A stretch of 61,011 nucleotides of DNA from Verrucomicrobia bacterium UBA1183. Lineage in GTDB: Bacteria; Verrucomicrobiota; Verrucomicrobiia; Opitutales; UBA9783. Positions 52,783-61,011 of this stretch are shown here, piece after piece (the stretch's first letter is position 1; the number at the start of each line of letters is the position of its first letter). The stretch spans positions 1 to 61,011 of the forward strand of contig DBYP01000013.1 in NCBI GenBank assembly GCA_002309885.1, read 5' to 3'. A program made the translations under genes and the position numbers. The notes under the pieces are model-generated. The model was given only the letters and a program-made list of their open reading frames with translations, was not told where the DNA came from and searched no databases.

Positions 52783-55191
52783 TCATTTCGGCAAAGCAAA
52801 CCGGAAGGGATTAAAGGAAAGTGCCCAATGGGGATCGCTGAAGGTTCCGGAGATTTTTGCGGAAAAGCCTTTGGAAATCGGTTGAAAAATCTGCACAAAA
52901 TGCTTCATTACAGGAAAATTGAGTTGTTTGTAATCCAAAAATGAAAAATGAATATCGCCTTGTATTTTCTGGTTTGAAAGGTCGATACGTCCACTAAGAT
53001 TTGCGCGTGTGGAGGGACCCAACAAAGTCGATTTTTGTGTTGAAATTTGTTTTTCGGTAAAGGAAAAATCGGAAATAAGCTTATCAAATGAAACCACCGG
53101 AAGCCACTTAAATTTTTTGGAAAACAACCGTGTTAATGGACCAAGGACATGAACTTGCGACAAATTGGGATTTTGAAACTCCAAATGTCCGCCTCCAGAA
53201 ACGCGCATCGGATCCGCATATTCCCCTTGCCCTTTCAATTCGAGATCGAGCACACCATCGTACGTTTCAAGATTATCCTTAGGAATGGCTTTCGTCCAAA
53301 GTTGAAATAGCGGATGGTTAAATAGCGGTTTTGTGGCTATATGCTGACCGGTAAATTGGAAATTGAAATGTTTTTTTTGCCAAAAAATATCTGCTACAAC
53401 AGGACTTACGCCTAATAATTTCGCTTTCAGATTTTTGATTTGGGTAGATTGAGGATTCCAAACATAATCGGCACTAAAATCGTGCACCGGGAAATCCCAA
53501 ACATTTCCCTTGGGTAGCTTCAGTCCTACAACGAGATGATCTTCGTCATCGGATTTGCTTGAAATAGTCCCTTCAAAATTTGCTTGCGCTTCCGCATCAG
53601 GATTGAAACGTTTCAGCATTTCAAATGCCTCGCTTTCCCCAACAAAATCCTGCAGCAAATGCAACCAATCGCGCGCTTCAAAACAGCCATTTCCATTGAA
53701 AATCCAGCGTTCTTTTTGGGAATCGGGAACCTCATAAGGCCAGTGAATTTCACACGCGCCATGCTTCCGATGCATTTTTAAATGATGGATGCACAACCAA
53801 CAATATCCGGGACAATTTCCAAAATTCATGTGGAAGCGTTGAAGCTGTGATTGCTTAAAATGAACATTTTTAGCGGAAGCAAAACCAAAACACAACGAAC
53901 GCGGCTCTTTGACTTTAAAGCTTAGATGAAAATTGGCATAAGGATAGGTTTTGTTGAAGTGAAATTGCTTGAAAAAGGGTTCCCACCAAGCCGGCAGATA
54001 GTGTTTGAAAGCGTACGTAAGTTCAGGCGCAATACGTCCTGCACACTGGAGTTCGCCTAAATCCCAATGTAAATCATAAAATCCAGATATCCGCGGATGC
54101 ATTTTATCGGCATAAAGACAAGTGTCCCAAGAAAACCTTTCTTTACGTTCAACTTCAAATGTACTGTGAATATGACGCAATTTAACCGAATTCAAAGACG
54201 CATTTTTAGTATCAAAAACGCCACGAAGATGCTGCCGATTGCCATAAAATCTCAAGTATAATGGATGTTGAAATGAAAGATTGTAAGATTGCAATGCTTC
54301 CCACTTTTTGAACAAAACCTCCGAAGTGCATTTTGCAAATCCACTGTCGAGTTCCCCATGGCTTAAATCGGAAAACGTTCCCTCGGCTTCCAGCATGCCG
54401 CTCTGTAATTGGACATACGCAGCTATCGGTTCCCCCAAGGAAATATTATGCGCATTAAGCGCGAGCGTTGTGGCACCCAAATATTCATGAGGCATTTGAG
54501 CTTGAACGAAGGCTTGCCGTAATACATCCGTTTGCAAATTGAGAATACCACTACCATGAACCGGTGCCAGGCATAAATTCTGCCATGCGACGCTATCTGA
54601 TTTTTGTAAGTATTTAAGCCATGCACCGTCGATGAAAAAACAGCCATACCCCCCGGTCGCGTGCATGTGATTAAATGTGAGATTGCCGACTTGGTTATAA
54701 ATATACTTTCCAGCAATATGCACTTTCAAATCTCGTACAAAGCAACTTCCTGATGGCGTTTTAAGTGAATCAACCGCCTCGGCAAGTGCCCTGAATGTTT
54801 TTGGGATGAAGGCATCGCCCACCATTTGCATGTGCAAAAAATTACGATTTTCCAATTCCAAAAAGGCCTTGTAGCTACCACCGTGCTCCTTCACAACACC
54901 ATTTATATGCGAAAAAACATGAGGTCCATATTTCAATACGGCTTGATTTACATGACAAGTTACACCGTTTCTCCTGAAATGTAATACGAGCTTAGGACAA
55001 TAAAATTCGGATTTTTTACGAACAATCTTTACGTTGAATAGGCTTAAACAATGCCCTTTAATAATGGCTTTGGAAGTTTGTATTCGCAGAAACGGCTGGA
55101 ACCAATGCAAAGGCAATTCCCCTTCGGTATTGAAGAGAAGCACCACGCCCAACAAAAGCGTACCGCATAAAAAACTTATGCTTTTTTTCAT
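52783..55191 (-). CDS. AsmA/YhdP-like envelope protein
   Basis: The protein has 802 residues from the ATG at 55191, which overlaps the DUF4340 stop (ATGA); a frame start at 55227 lies inside that gene. An N-terminal membrane anchor (about 5-22) is followed by a long, beta-rich periplasmic region. The C-terminal third ('DLELKGQGEYADPMRVSGGG', 'LGPLTRLFSKKF', 'ANLSGRIDLSNQKIQGDIHF') has the AsmA-like C-terminal pattern found in proteins thought to bridge lipid transport between the membranes. Most of the middle is poorly conserved. It is the last gene of the Gld-like operon. Confidence 0.7.
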   Translation of the reverse strand: MKKSISFLCGTLLLGVVLLFNTEGELPLHWFQPFLRIQTSKAIIKGHCLSLFNVKIVRKKSEFYCPKLVLHFRRNGVTCHVNQAVLKYGPHVFSHINGVVKEHGGSYKAFLELENRNFLHMQMVGDAFIPKTFRALAEAVDSLKTPSGSCFVRDLKVHIAGKYIYNQVGNLTFNHMHATGGYGCFFIDGAWLKYLQKSDSVAWQNLCLAPVHGSGILNLQTDVLRQAFVQAQMPHEYLGATTLALNAHNISLGEPIAAYVQLQSGMLEAEGTFSDLSHGELDSGFAKCTSEVLFKKWEALQSYNLSFQHPLYLRFYGNRQHLRGVFDTKNASLNSVKLRHIHSTFEVERKERFSWDTCLYADKMHPRISGFYDLHWDLGELQCAGRIAPELTYAFKHYLPAWWEPFFKQFHFNKTYPYANFHLSFKVKEPRSLCFGFASAKNVHFKQSQLQRFHMNFGNCPGYCWLCIHHLKMHRKHGACEIHWPYEVPDSQKERWIFNGNGCFEARDWLHLLQDFVGESEAFEMLKRFNPDAEAQANFEGTISSKSDDEDHLVVGLKLPKGNVWDFPVHDFSADYVWNPQSTQIKNLKAKLLGVSPVVADIFWQKKHFNFQFTGQHIATKPLFNHPLFQLWTKAIPKDNLETYDGVLDLELKGQGEYADPMRVSGGGHLEFQNPNLSQVHVLGPLTRLFSKKFKWLPVVSFDKLISDFSFTEKQISTQKSTLLGPSTRANLSGRIDLSNQKIQGDIHFSFLDYKQLNFPVMKHFVQIFQPISKGFSAKISGTFSDPHWALSFNPFRFALPK

Positions 55192-56897
55192 GGATTCGAC
55201 AAAAATGTTCGCGACATGTTTTCCCAAAATGGACGATGTAAAATGTCAAACAACGTGTTAATCCAATTTTGTGGCAACAAGAAGTAGGCATCGCGATATT
55301 TGGCCGTCTGTAAATTGCCACCTATACGATCGCTGAACTCTAACCGGTATAAATAATGCACCTGTTGCGCATCCACTGTCTCAATTTCCAGCCGATAAGA
55401 TAGGGCGTTAAACAGCGGATATTGTACCGGGCCTTCGAGCCATTTTTGCGCTCGCAAAGAAGAAAAACAGCTTACATCGACGTCTTGGGGATTTATGGAG
55501 GTCACTGTGCCATTCGACGCAATAATTTTAAAGGAAGAAATGGTTTCACTGGGCTTCCACTCCCAAATTAAACGATTTCGAAAATCATCCAATGTCTTTT
55601 GAAACAAGGTTTCATCTACGACGGCCAATTGGAATACCGTAGGCTCTTTCTCAAATTTCAGATAATAATCCTCATTTCTTTTGTAGAAATAAATATGCCG
55701 ACTCTCCGTATTGAAAAATAGCGTTACTTCGGCAATCGTATTTTCGGGAAAATCGGTGAAATTATCCAGAAATTTCTCCACGTAAATCGCATTCAGTGCA
55801 TTCAAAAACATCCGTATGGAAGTCATAGAAGCCTTTTGCGTGTTGCCTATCGGTGCATCCGTATTATTCCATATTTCCCATTTATTATCTTCAATGGCCT
55901 GTAGCGTCAATTGCTGATGGGGTGTGCTATAAACTATTTTGTTTACGTCTTGAATTTTCAAATTAAAGAGAGTCCGTTCGCGCAGTGTTTCCTGAGCATT
56001 TATCAGCCGTTCAATGCCGTTCGAGGCAAACAAGAACAACGGCCCTGCATGGTTACGTTGTGCAACATAAACATTATTTTCCGCCTCCCAAGGCAGCAAT
56101 TCCAATGTGCAAGATTTTTCTCGATACTGCAGCGTTAGGTGATAGGTTTCGGCATTTTGATTGAATCGAGAAAGCCAATCTTTGGTTTCTTCAGGCTTCA
56201 AAAAACGAAGATACTCCAAATGCGTCAGTTGCTGACCAACCACCTCCATACGTTCTGCATCAATGGGCGCCGTGATAGGCGATTTGAAAAGCCAACGCCC
56301 TTGTTCCTGAGTAATATACAGTTTTTTCTGTGGCGTATCGAATGTGATACCCCTCAATTCATTCCAAGAAAATATGAAGGGATGCCCCCATTTTTCAGGG
56401 GTTAACGATAAAGCATCTAGGAATTTTGCTCCGAATACAAAAACATCATTCGTACCCGATTCGGTAACGTAAATGTTGTCCACATCGGGAATCTGTCCAA
56501 AAAGTAACGTATGGGATTTATCGTTGGTAAAACATTTTAGCGTACACAAAGGCAGCGTAAGCCCGTAACGATTTAAATCCGCCGCATTTTGGAGTTTAAA
56601 CGAAAGTTTTGGTTTTGAAAATATAAACTGCTGAATTAGGTTGTCTATCGCAATAGGGTTAGCTTCCCACTCTACCGGCTCTTGTAAAAACCATTGCTGA
56701 TCTTTCTTGATTAAAACAACATGCGCGTCTTTCGATTCAAAATTTATTTCAATTTTTTGCAAATCCAAAGCACTTTCTTGCAGTGTCAGTTTAGGCAAAA
56801 CCACTTCCTCGGCCGGATGCTGCTTCATGTACAGAAAAACAGCAATCCAGAGGGCATTTAAAAACGTTAAAAAAAAGGTTAATCCTATGCGCAACAT
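55188..56897 (-). CDS. DUF4340 domain protein
   Basis: The protein has 569 residues. One N-terminal membrane helix (LTFFLTFLNALWIAVFLYM) anchors a large periplasmic region of repeated beta domains ('VVLIKKDQQWFLQEPVEW', 'LYITQEQGRWLFKSP', 'LTLQAIEDNKWEIWNN') typical of DUF4340, each with a W-x-(L/I)-x-x-P-like core. DUF4340 genes commonly follow GldG/ABC permease genes in Verrucomicrobia and Planctomycetes. The role is unknown. It lies three bases after the GldG-like gene. Confidence 0.8.
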   Translation of the reverse strand: MLRIGLTFFLTFLNALWIAVFLYMKQHPAEEVVLPKLTLQESALDLQKIEINFESKDAHVVLIKKDQQWFLQEPVEWEANPIAIDNLIQQFIFSKPKLSFKLQNAADLNRYGLTLPLCTLKCFTNDKSHTLLFGQIPDVDNIYVTESGTNDVFVFGAKFLDALSLTPEKWGHPFIFSWNELRGITFDTPQKKLYITQEQGRWLFKSPITAPIDAERMEVVGQQLTHLEYLRFLKPEETKDWLSRFNQNAETYHLTLQYREKSCTLELLPWEAENNVYVAQRNHAGPLFLFASNGIERLINAQETLRERTLFNLKIQDVNKIVYSTPHQQLTLQAIEDNKWEIWNNTDAPIGNTQKASMTSIRMFLNALNAIYVEKFLDNFTDFPENTIAEVTLFFNTESRHIYFYKRNEDYYLKFEKEPTVFQLAVVDETLFQKTLDDFRNRLIWEWKPSETISSFKIIASNGTVTSINPQDVDVSCFSSLRAQKWLEGPVQYPLFNALSYRLEIETVDAQQVHYLYRLEFSDRIGGNLQTAKYRDAYFLLPQNWINTLFDILHRPFWENMSRTFLSNP

Positions 56898-56900
56898 GAT

Positions 56901-58328
56901 TTATTCTTTTCTTAATATAATGACGACAAACCCCACAATGAAGAAGATAAAAGGCAAAACCAAAAAATTCAATATTAAGGTTAGGAAAGTTTGTTGCGGT
57001 ATGACCAATTTTTCCGGCATCCCATTTTGAACGACTTCGTAGGGCGGTAATATTGCGGTATTTTCAAAATACCGATAAATGGATTGCAAAAACAAGCGAT
57101 TACCCAGCAAATTGATATGCGCGTTATCGAGCCATTCTGAACAACCCACAATAACTGCCTTATCGGGATGCAAGTTGAGATGATAATTATCGTCACCCAA
57201 ATTGTTATAGCATAAACATAAGGTGTGTGGCCCCAAAGGATCGCTTCCGGCATTGTATCGGATATTAATCAAATTTTGCTTATTCTTGACCCAACTCGTT
57301 TCAGAAGACAAGATACAAGCTGTCAAAGAAGTTGCACTTTCGTCGGCAATAAGCCGCGTTGTTAAGCCGAAAACCAGACCTACGTTTCTATCAATCAAAG
57401 GCTGATTGATAGGATGTGGATTGAAACGCCGGATCAGCAGATTGCCCGAATTATTCAATAAATCAGAACTGGAATCCAAAACAACTTCGGAATCGCAGGT
57501 AACTCCTAAGCTTTTAAGGAAGTCCTCCAAGCCATGCTCATACACCGGCTGCAGGCAAAGCAAAACATGGCCGTGGCGTTTTTGAAGATATTGCCTTAAC
57601 TCGGAACATTCTTGCGGTAAGAAAGGCAGCTTGGGGCCTAAAATAACGACCATATCCGCATCCTCGGGAATGGCATTTCCCAACTCTAAAAAATTAACAT
57701 TACAGTGCATCTGTTGAAAAATTTGATGTACAATAGAACCGCCATTTTCAGGATGATTTTCGCGACCATCCAACTCGCCGTGTCCGATTATCCAATAAAT
57801 ATTTTTGGCAGGCGATGCCAATTGAGCCAATGTATTGATCAAAACAGATTCTCCGATGAATACCTTATCTTGTTCCAATTCTTCAAAAGGTATAGCGGCA
57901 CAATCCTCTGCTAGCGCCAGAAGCACACCGGAAGTTATTTCCGTTTTATATTGTCCTCTCAAAGATAAAAGCAATTTAGGATCCCGCAAGACATCCACTT
58001 CGCGATACTCAAACAGCGAACGATTACCACGGAATTCATTTTTCAAATTGTGCGCCAAAGCGCGCAACTTACGTAGAAGTTCAGGTTTGGGTTGTTCGCG
58101 ATTCTTTATGAAGACGAACAGTTTTATCGGCGACTTTAATGTTTTCAAAAATGCCTTGGAAACGCCCTGTAACTCATGGACGTGATTTGCGGAAAAATCG
58201 AAACGGAAGCTGGTATAAGACAAAAGCACCTGAACCCCCAAAACAAGCAATCCAATCAGCAGCCATTGTACCCCTGTATTGGCTTTTTTCACTCGATTAA
58301 AATATTTAAAATTATCCAACCACCTCAT
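56901..58328 (-). CDS. GldG-like ABC transporter auxiliary protein
   Basis: The protein has 475 residues. An N-terminal helix (about 20-40), a periplasmic domain of the 'ABC-type uncharacterised transport' / GldG type ('IKLFVFIKNREQP', 'VFIGESVLINTLAQL', 'IYWIIGHGELDGRENHPENGG', 'ADMVVILGPKLPFLPQE') and a C-terminal helix (about 450-470) are visible. Gld proteins support gliding in Bacteroidota, but homologues are widespread in non-gliding bacteria. Overlaps the permease gene by four bases. Confidence 0.8.
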   Translation of the reverse strand: MRWLDNFKYFNRVKKANTGVQWLLIGLLVLGVQVLLSYTSFRFDFSANHVHELQGVSKAFLKTLKSPIKLFVFIKNREQPKPELLRKLRALAHNLKNEFRGNRSLFEYREVDVLRDPKLLLSLRGQYKTEITSGVLLALAEDCAAIPFEELEQDKVFIGESVLINTLAQLASPAKNIYWIIGHGELDGRENHPENGGSIVHQIFQQMHCNVNFLELGNAIPEDADMVVILGPKLPFLPQECSELRQYLQKRHGHVLLCLQPVYEHGLEDFLKSLGVTCDSEVVLDSSSDLLNNSGNLLIRRFNPHPINQPLIDRNVGLVFGLTTRLIADESATSLTACILSSETSWVKNKQNLINIRYNAGSDPLGPHTLCLCYNNLGDDNYHLNLHPDKAVIVGCSEWLDNAHINLLGNRLFLQSIYRYFENTAILPPYEVVQNGMPEKLVIPQQTFLTLILNFLVLPFIFFIVGFVVIILRKE

Positions 58329-59071
58329 CGTAATATTTTATTTTCAAGAACCGTTATACCCAAAAGCAACGTTAATATACCGCTCGTTATGTGGAATATG
58401 AAAGGTCGTATATCGAAAATTCCATGGCATAAATCGTCTATATTTTCGAAAAAATCGATATAAAGGACATAATTGTAGGGAATACTGCCGATTTCACACA
58501 GAGATTTTACCCCCACTAGGAGCATAAAAAGGAAGCAAAAGCATAAAAAGCACGCTAGTGTAGGCGTACGCGTCAGACTACTGGCGAAAACACCCAACGC
58601 GATGAATAAAAAGCCCGTTGAGGCCATAAATAGTGTACCTCCTTGCAATACAGTAGCGGTTATAAGCGGTTGCGTTAGGGTTTCTTTTAGGCAATATTGT
58701 GTAAAAAAAGGAAAAATAAGGCTGATCTCCCACAGCATCAGATAAAACAAGTAGGTTACGGTGAATTTGCTCATAACCAAACTAGAAATACTTACCGGGG
58801 TCGACAGTGTGCTTTCCAAAAGCCCTGAGCGCTGTTCCTCGGATAATGTACGCATGGTTATGATGGGAATAACAAACAACGTTGGCAGCCAAAAAATTTC
58901 GAAAAACATTTGTAAGCAATCGAAAGGTTCTGTGCTTTGCGTGTTTAAAAACAGAATGTAAATGAAATTAAATCCCATTAAAATGAGAAATAGCGTTGCA
59001 ATAAAATACGTGGAGGGACGATAGAGCCACTTATAAATTTCTTGTTGAAACAAAATGTAGAAATTTTTCAT
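58325..59071 (-). CDS. ABC-2 type permease (GldF-like)
   Basis: The protein has 248 residues and six membrane helices. 'FQQEIYKWLYRPSTYFIATL' and 'LPTLFVIPIITMRTLSEEQR' followed by SGLLE are typical of ABC-2 permeases of the GldF/NosY group. It pairs with the ATPase gene 9 bases upstream and the GldG-like gene downstream. The substrate is unknown. Confidence 0.87.
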   Translation of the reverse strand: MKNFYILFQQEIYKWLYRPSTYFIATLFLILMGFNFIYILFLNTQSTEPFDCLQMFFEIFWLPTLFVIPIITMRTLSEEQRSGLLESTLSTPVSISSLVMSKFTVTYLFYLMLWEISLIFPFFTQYCLKETLTQPLITATVLQGGTLFMASTGFLFIALGVFASSLTRTPTLACFLCFCFLFMLLVGVKSLCEIGSIPYNYVLYIDFFENIDDLCHGIFDIRPFIFHITSGILTLLLGITVLENKILR

Positions 59072-59080
59072 CTTTAGACC

Positions 59081-60025
59081 TCATTTTTCCTTCCAAGAAA
59101 ATTTCGTAAGTTTCAAAAATAGCATTTCCAACGTCGGTTCTATTTTGAAAAATTGTTGCAATGGGTAATGTTTTTCTAGCAACCAACGCACGAAATGAGT
59201 TTCTTCAAATGGGACGTCTTCTTTCAATTCCAAAACAAAATCGTGTTGTCCTTCATCATGCAGACACCTCAAGCCGAAATTTTCTTTAGAAAGTGCTTCT
59301 GAAAACTCAAGACACGGTTTTTGCAACACCAACTTGTAACGCTTTTGCGGGAAATAACGCTCGCGCAAACTTTCCGAAGTTCCATTGGCCACCAGTTCAC
59401 CTTGATGAATAATAAGCAATTTGCTGCAAGCCGCCTCAACTTCCGGCAAAATATGACTAGAAAAGATAATCGTTGTTTCCCCTTTTAAATCCCTGAGTAA
59501 ATCACGGATGCCCATGATCTGGTGCGGATCCAATCCGATCGTTGGTTCATCCAAGATAATGAATTGCGGCTTGCCCAATAATGCATCGGCAATGCCAACC
59601 CGCTGACGAAAACCTTTGGACAAGGTACGAATCATCTTTTTGGCCGCTGTCCTCAATAAATCGCACCGTTCCATCACATCGCCTACGGCCATGGATACAT
59701 TATCGATACGCTTTAAATGTGCCCGAAACCGCAGATATTCTTCCACGCGCATATCTTCCGGCAGAGGGTTATTTTCCGGCATATACCCCAACGAACATTT
59801 GATCTGCTGCAGCCGGGTCGTTAAGGGCATTCCGTTGATGTAAACACAGCCCTCAGAGGCCGGCAAAAGACCGCATAATATGCGTAACGTCGTGCTTTTC
59901 CCAGCACCATTAGGGCCTAAAAAACCGACAATCTGTCCCGGTTCTATCTCAAAGTTCAGATTTCGAATAGCGGCCTTATGCCCGTAATATTTACACAAAT
60001 GTTCAACTTTGATACTTGCCGCCAT
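59081..60025 (-). CDS. ABC transporter ATPase (GldA-like)
   Basis: The protein has 314 residues. Walker A GPNGAGKST, signature 'LSKGFRQRVGIA', Walker B 'QFIILDEPTIGLD' and H-loop 'IIFSSHILPEVE' are all present. The C-terminal about 90 residues form a typical DUF4162-like tail. It is the first gene of the five-gene minus-strand operon ATPase, permease, GldG-like, DUF4340, AsmA-like, which probably works as one envelope system. Confidence 0.93.
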   Translation of the reverse strand: MAASIKVEHLCKYYGHKAAIRNLNFEIEPGQIVGFLGPNGAGKSTTLRILCGLLPASEGCVYINGMPLTTRLQQIKCSLGYMPENNPLPEDMRVEEYLRFRAHLKRIDNVSMAVGDVMERCDLLRTAAKKMIRTLSKGFRQRVGIADALLGKPQFIILDEPTIGLDPHQIMGIRDLLRDLKGETTIIFSSHILPEVEAACSKLLIIHQGELVANGTSESLRERYFPQKRYKLVLQKPCLEFSEALSKENFGLRCLHDEGQHDFVLELKEDVPFEETHFVRWLLEKHYPLQQFFKIEPTLEMLFLKLTKFSWKEK

Positions 60026-60035
60026 ATCTGTTTCA

Positions 60036-60065
60036 GATTGCCTAAAAAAATAGATTTAGGCAATC
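60036..60065. terminator. Inverted repeat between the exported unknown gene and the ABC operon
   Basis: Stem GATTGCCTAAA/TTTAGGCAATC (11 bp) with an 8-base loop, directly after the stop of the 60067-60633 gene and 11 bases before the ATPase start. No U-tract on the minus strand. It may terminate or attenuate read-through into the ABC operon. Confidence 0.5.
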
Positions 60066-60066
60066 T

Positions 60067-60633
60067 TTATTTGTCGGCTTTTTGGATTTCGATGCGACCT
60101 GTACCCCAACGGCTCTTGTGATGACGCGTATGAAAATGAATTCTCAAATTTTGATAAGAACGCGTTCTTGTGGGCATAGAGGGATAAGGAATACTCTCGT
60201 GGATCATCTTATATAAAAGATGTATTTGTAAAGGCGACATATAGCGCTTATGTTCGGCGTCCAAAACTTTGAGGCAGTAACCAATGATGGATCTTAGCCC
60301 GGAAGATTTAGGATTTGTTTTGCTAATTTGTTCTGCCCCAATCGCACACAAATATAAAATTGCTACGATTCTTTCTCCTTTAGGTTTTTTCGCTTTTTGA
60401 ACATTCTGGAGACATCTTACCCAACGATTATAAGCCCCTTTCTTTACGCCTATCTCGCAAATATCAGACAAAGTTTCCTCCTCAAATAACTCCAAACCTC
60501 TTATATATGCCATAATCATATCATGATCAAGCCCCTCAGGATAGATAAGTTCTCCCCTTAGCCATCCACAAGCCGAGAAGCACATAATAAATGCCAAATA
60601 AAAGTACCGAATGTTCTGTTTTTTGTACCACAT
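60067..60633 (-). CDS. Exported hypothetical protein
   Basis: The protein has 188 residues from the ATG at 60633, which gives a signal peptide (MWYKKQNIRYFYLAFIMCFS) ending in ACG, a marginal lipobox. A longer frame to 60711 adds 26 residues without signal character. The mature part is helical with no recognised domain, and the C-terminal 45 residues are basic (HFHTRHHKSRW). It lies upstream of the ABC operon on the same strand, separated by a hairpin. Confidence 0.6.
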   Translation of the reverse strand: MWYKKQNIRYFYLAFIMCFSACGWLRGELIYPEGLDHDMIMAYIRGLELFEEETLSDICEIGVKKGAYNRWVRCLQNVQKAKKPKGERIVAILYLCAIGAEQISKTNPKSSGLRSIIGYCLKVLDAEHKRYMSPLQIHLLYKMIHESIPYPSMPTRTRSYQNLRIHFHTRHHKSRWGTGRIEIQKADK

Positions 60634-60749
60634 TCCCTGAGAATAATATGTTTTCAGATTTTCTGTCAATGAGAAAATAGGGAAATGGGCACATTCAACC
60701 TTGAAGCGCAAACTCTAAGCTCGAAAAAGAATCGTAAAGCCGAGGCATT

Positions 60750-61011
60750 TTCTAGAGCATGTCTGCACAAGCTAGAAATAGTACATTTGGGAGCGAGCTT
60801 TTGTAAAAGCTCTCCCAAAGCAGGGCAGCGGCCCTGCACCCCCGTCATTTTGCAACACTGTTGCAAAATTATGGAAGTTTTTGAAGGTCCAAGGGAAGCT
60901 TTTTTCAAAAAGTTCCCTTGCGCTCTACGCCCACCTTATGATTAATAAACTATCCGTAATACGGCCTAACGTATAATATATTATACATTAATCGTCTTGT
61001 GCCTTGGGAGA
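60750..61011 (-). repeat. Dispersed element with inverted linker (copy R15)
   Basis: Reverse copy starting with TCTAGAGCATGTCTGCACAA-GCTAG, then GAGCTTTTGTAAAAGCTC, GCAGGGCAGCGGCCCTGC, the core ATTTTGCAACACTGTTGCAA and the AAGGGAAGC hairpin. It runs into the linker with GTATAATATATTATAC (60971-60986), in the opposite orientation to R1 and R13. The element continues past the window. Confidence 0.87.

Overview
This window looks like a chromosomal segment of a Gram-negative, host-associated bacterium. My best inference is the PVC superphylum (Verrucomicrobiota, Opitutae/Puniceicoccales-like). LptD and an LptE-like lipoprotein indicate an LPS outer membrane. A Gld-type ABC/GldG/DUF4340 operon, an injectisome export module (sctS-sctT-sctU) and ankyrin, LRR and proline-rich proteins fit that group. 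The taxonomy is inference; no 16S gene is present. Codon use is moderately AT-rich and fairly even across the housekeeping genes.

Layout: 1-345 tandem copies of a dispersed repeat. 500-4081 dnaE. 4260-4979 LolA-like protein (-). 5288-6949 recN. 7082-9420 asd, a GNAT protein and a small unknown protein (-). 9734-12769 a symporter/histidine-kinase/receiver fusion, then ligA and a DUF167 protein (to 14986). 15190-20614 an unrecognised three-gene cassette: a small helical protein and two large paralogues. 20779-22497 an iron-type ABC permease. 22555-23823 a carbohydrate-binding-like protein and flagellin (-). 23970-25109 a coiled-coil LysM protein. 25262-30036 a 5'-3' exonuclease, lepA, fabD and a degenerate phosphofructokinase homologue (-). 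30432-33452 thrS, rpsU and rsmA. 33768-38828 an ankyrin protein, an LRR protein and glgP. 38897-39205 a small HTH protein (-). 39520-41740 a RodZ-like protein, a DUF151 nuclease and a dihydrouridine synthase. 42155-43468 a proline-rich candidate effector (-). 43592-43667 tRNA-Phe (-). 44086-48410 lptD, a CysJ-like reductase and an M24 peptidase. 48819-49977 rpe and lptE (-). 50058-52554 a STAS protein and sctSTU. 52783-60025 an AsmA-like/DUF4340/GldG/ABC operon (-). 60067-60633 an exported unknown protein (-).

Two themes stand out. First, secretion and host interaction. The export-gate genes at 50412-52554 carry injectisome-type rather than flagellar-type signatures. Flagellin with a near-consensus sigma-28 promoter is also present. 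Several unrecognised proteins lack a signal peptide and have Ser/Thr-rich N-termini (the 744/937-residue paralogues and the 437-residue proline-rich protein), so they are candidate substrates. The paralogue cassette has a sigma-54-like -24/-12 motif just upstream.

Second, the intergenic DNA carries a dispersed family of about 15 composite palindromic elements. Each is built from nested hairpins and is often bounded by a CTAG-type terminal inverted repeat. Copies occur in convergent, divergent and tandem gaps, and their ends repeatedly coincide with stop codons of neighbouring genes (rsmA, rpe, the exonuclease, recN). This looks like an active or recently active MITE/REP-like family that I do not recognise as a described one.
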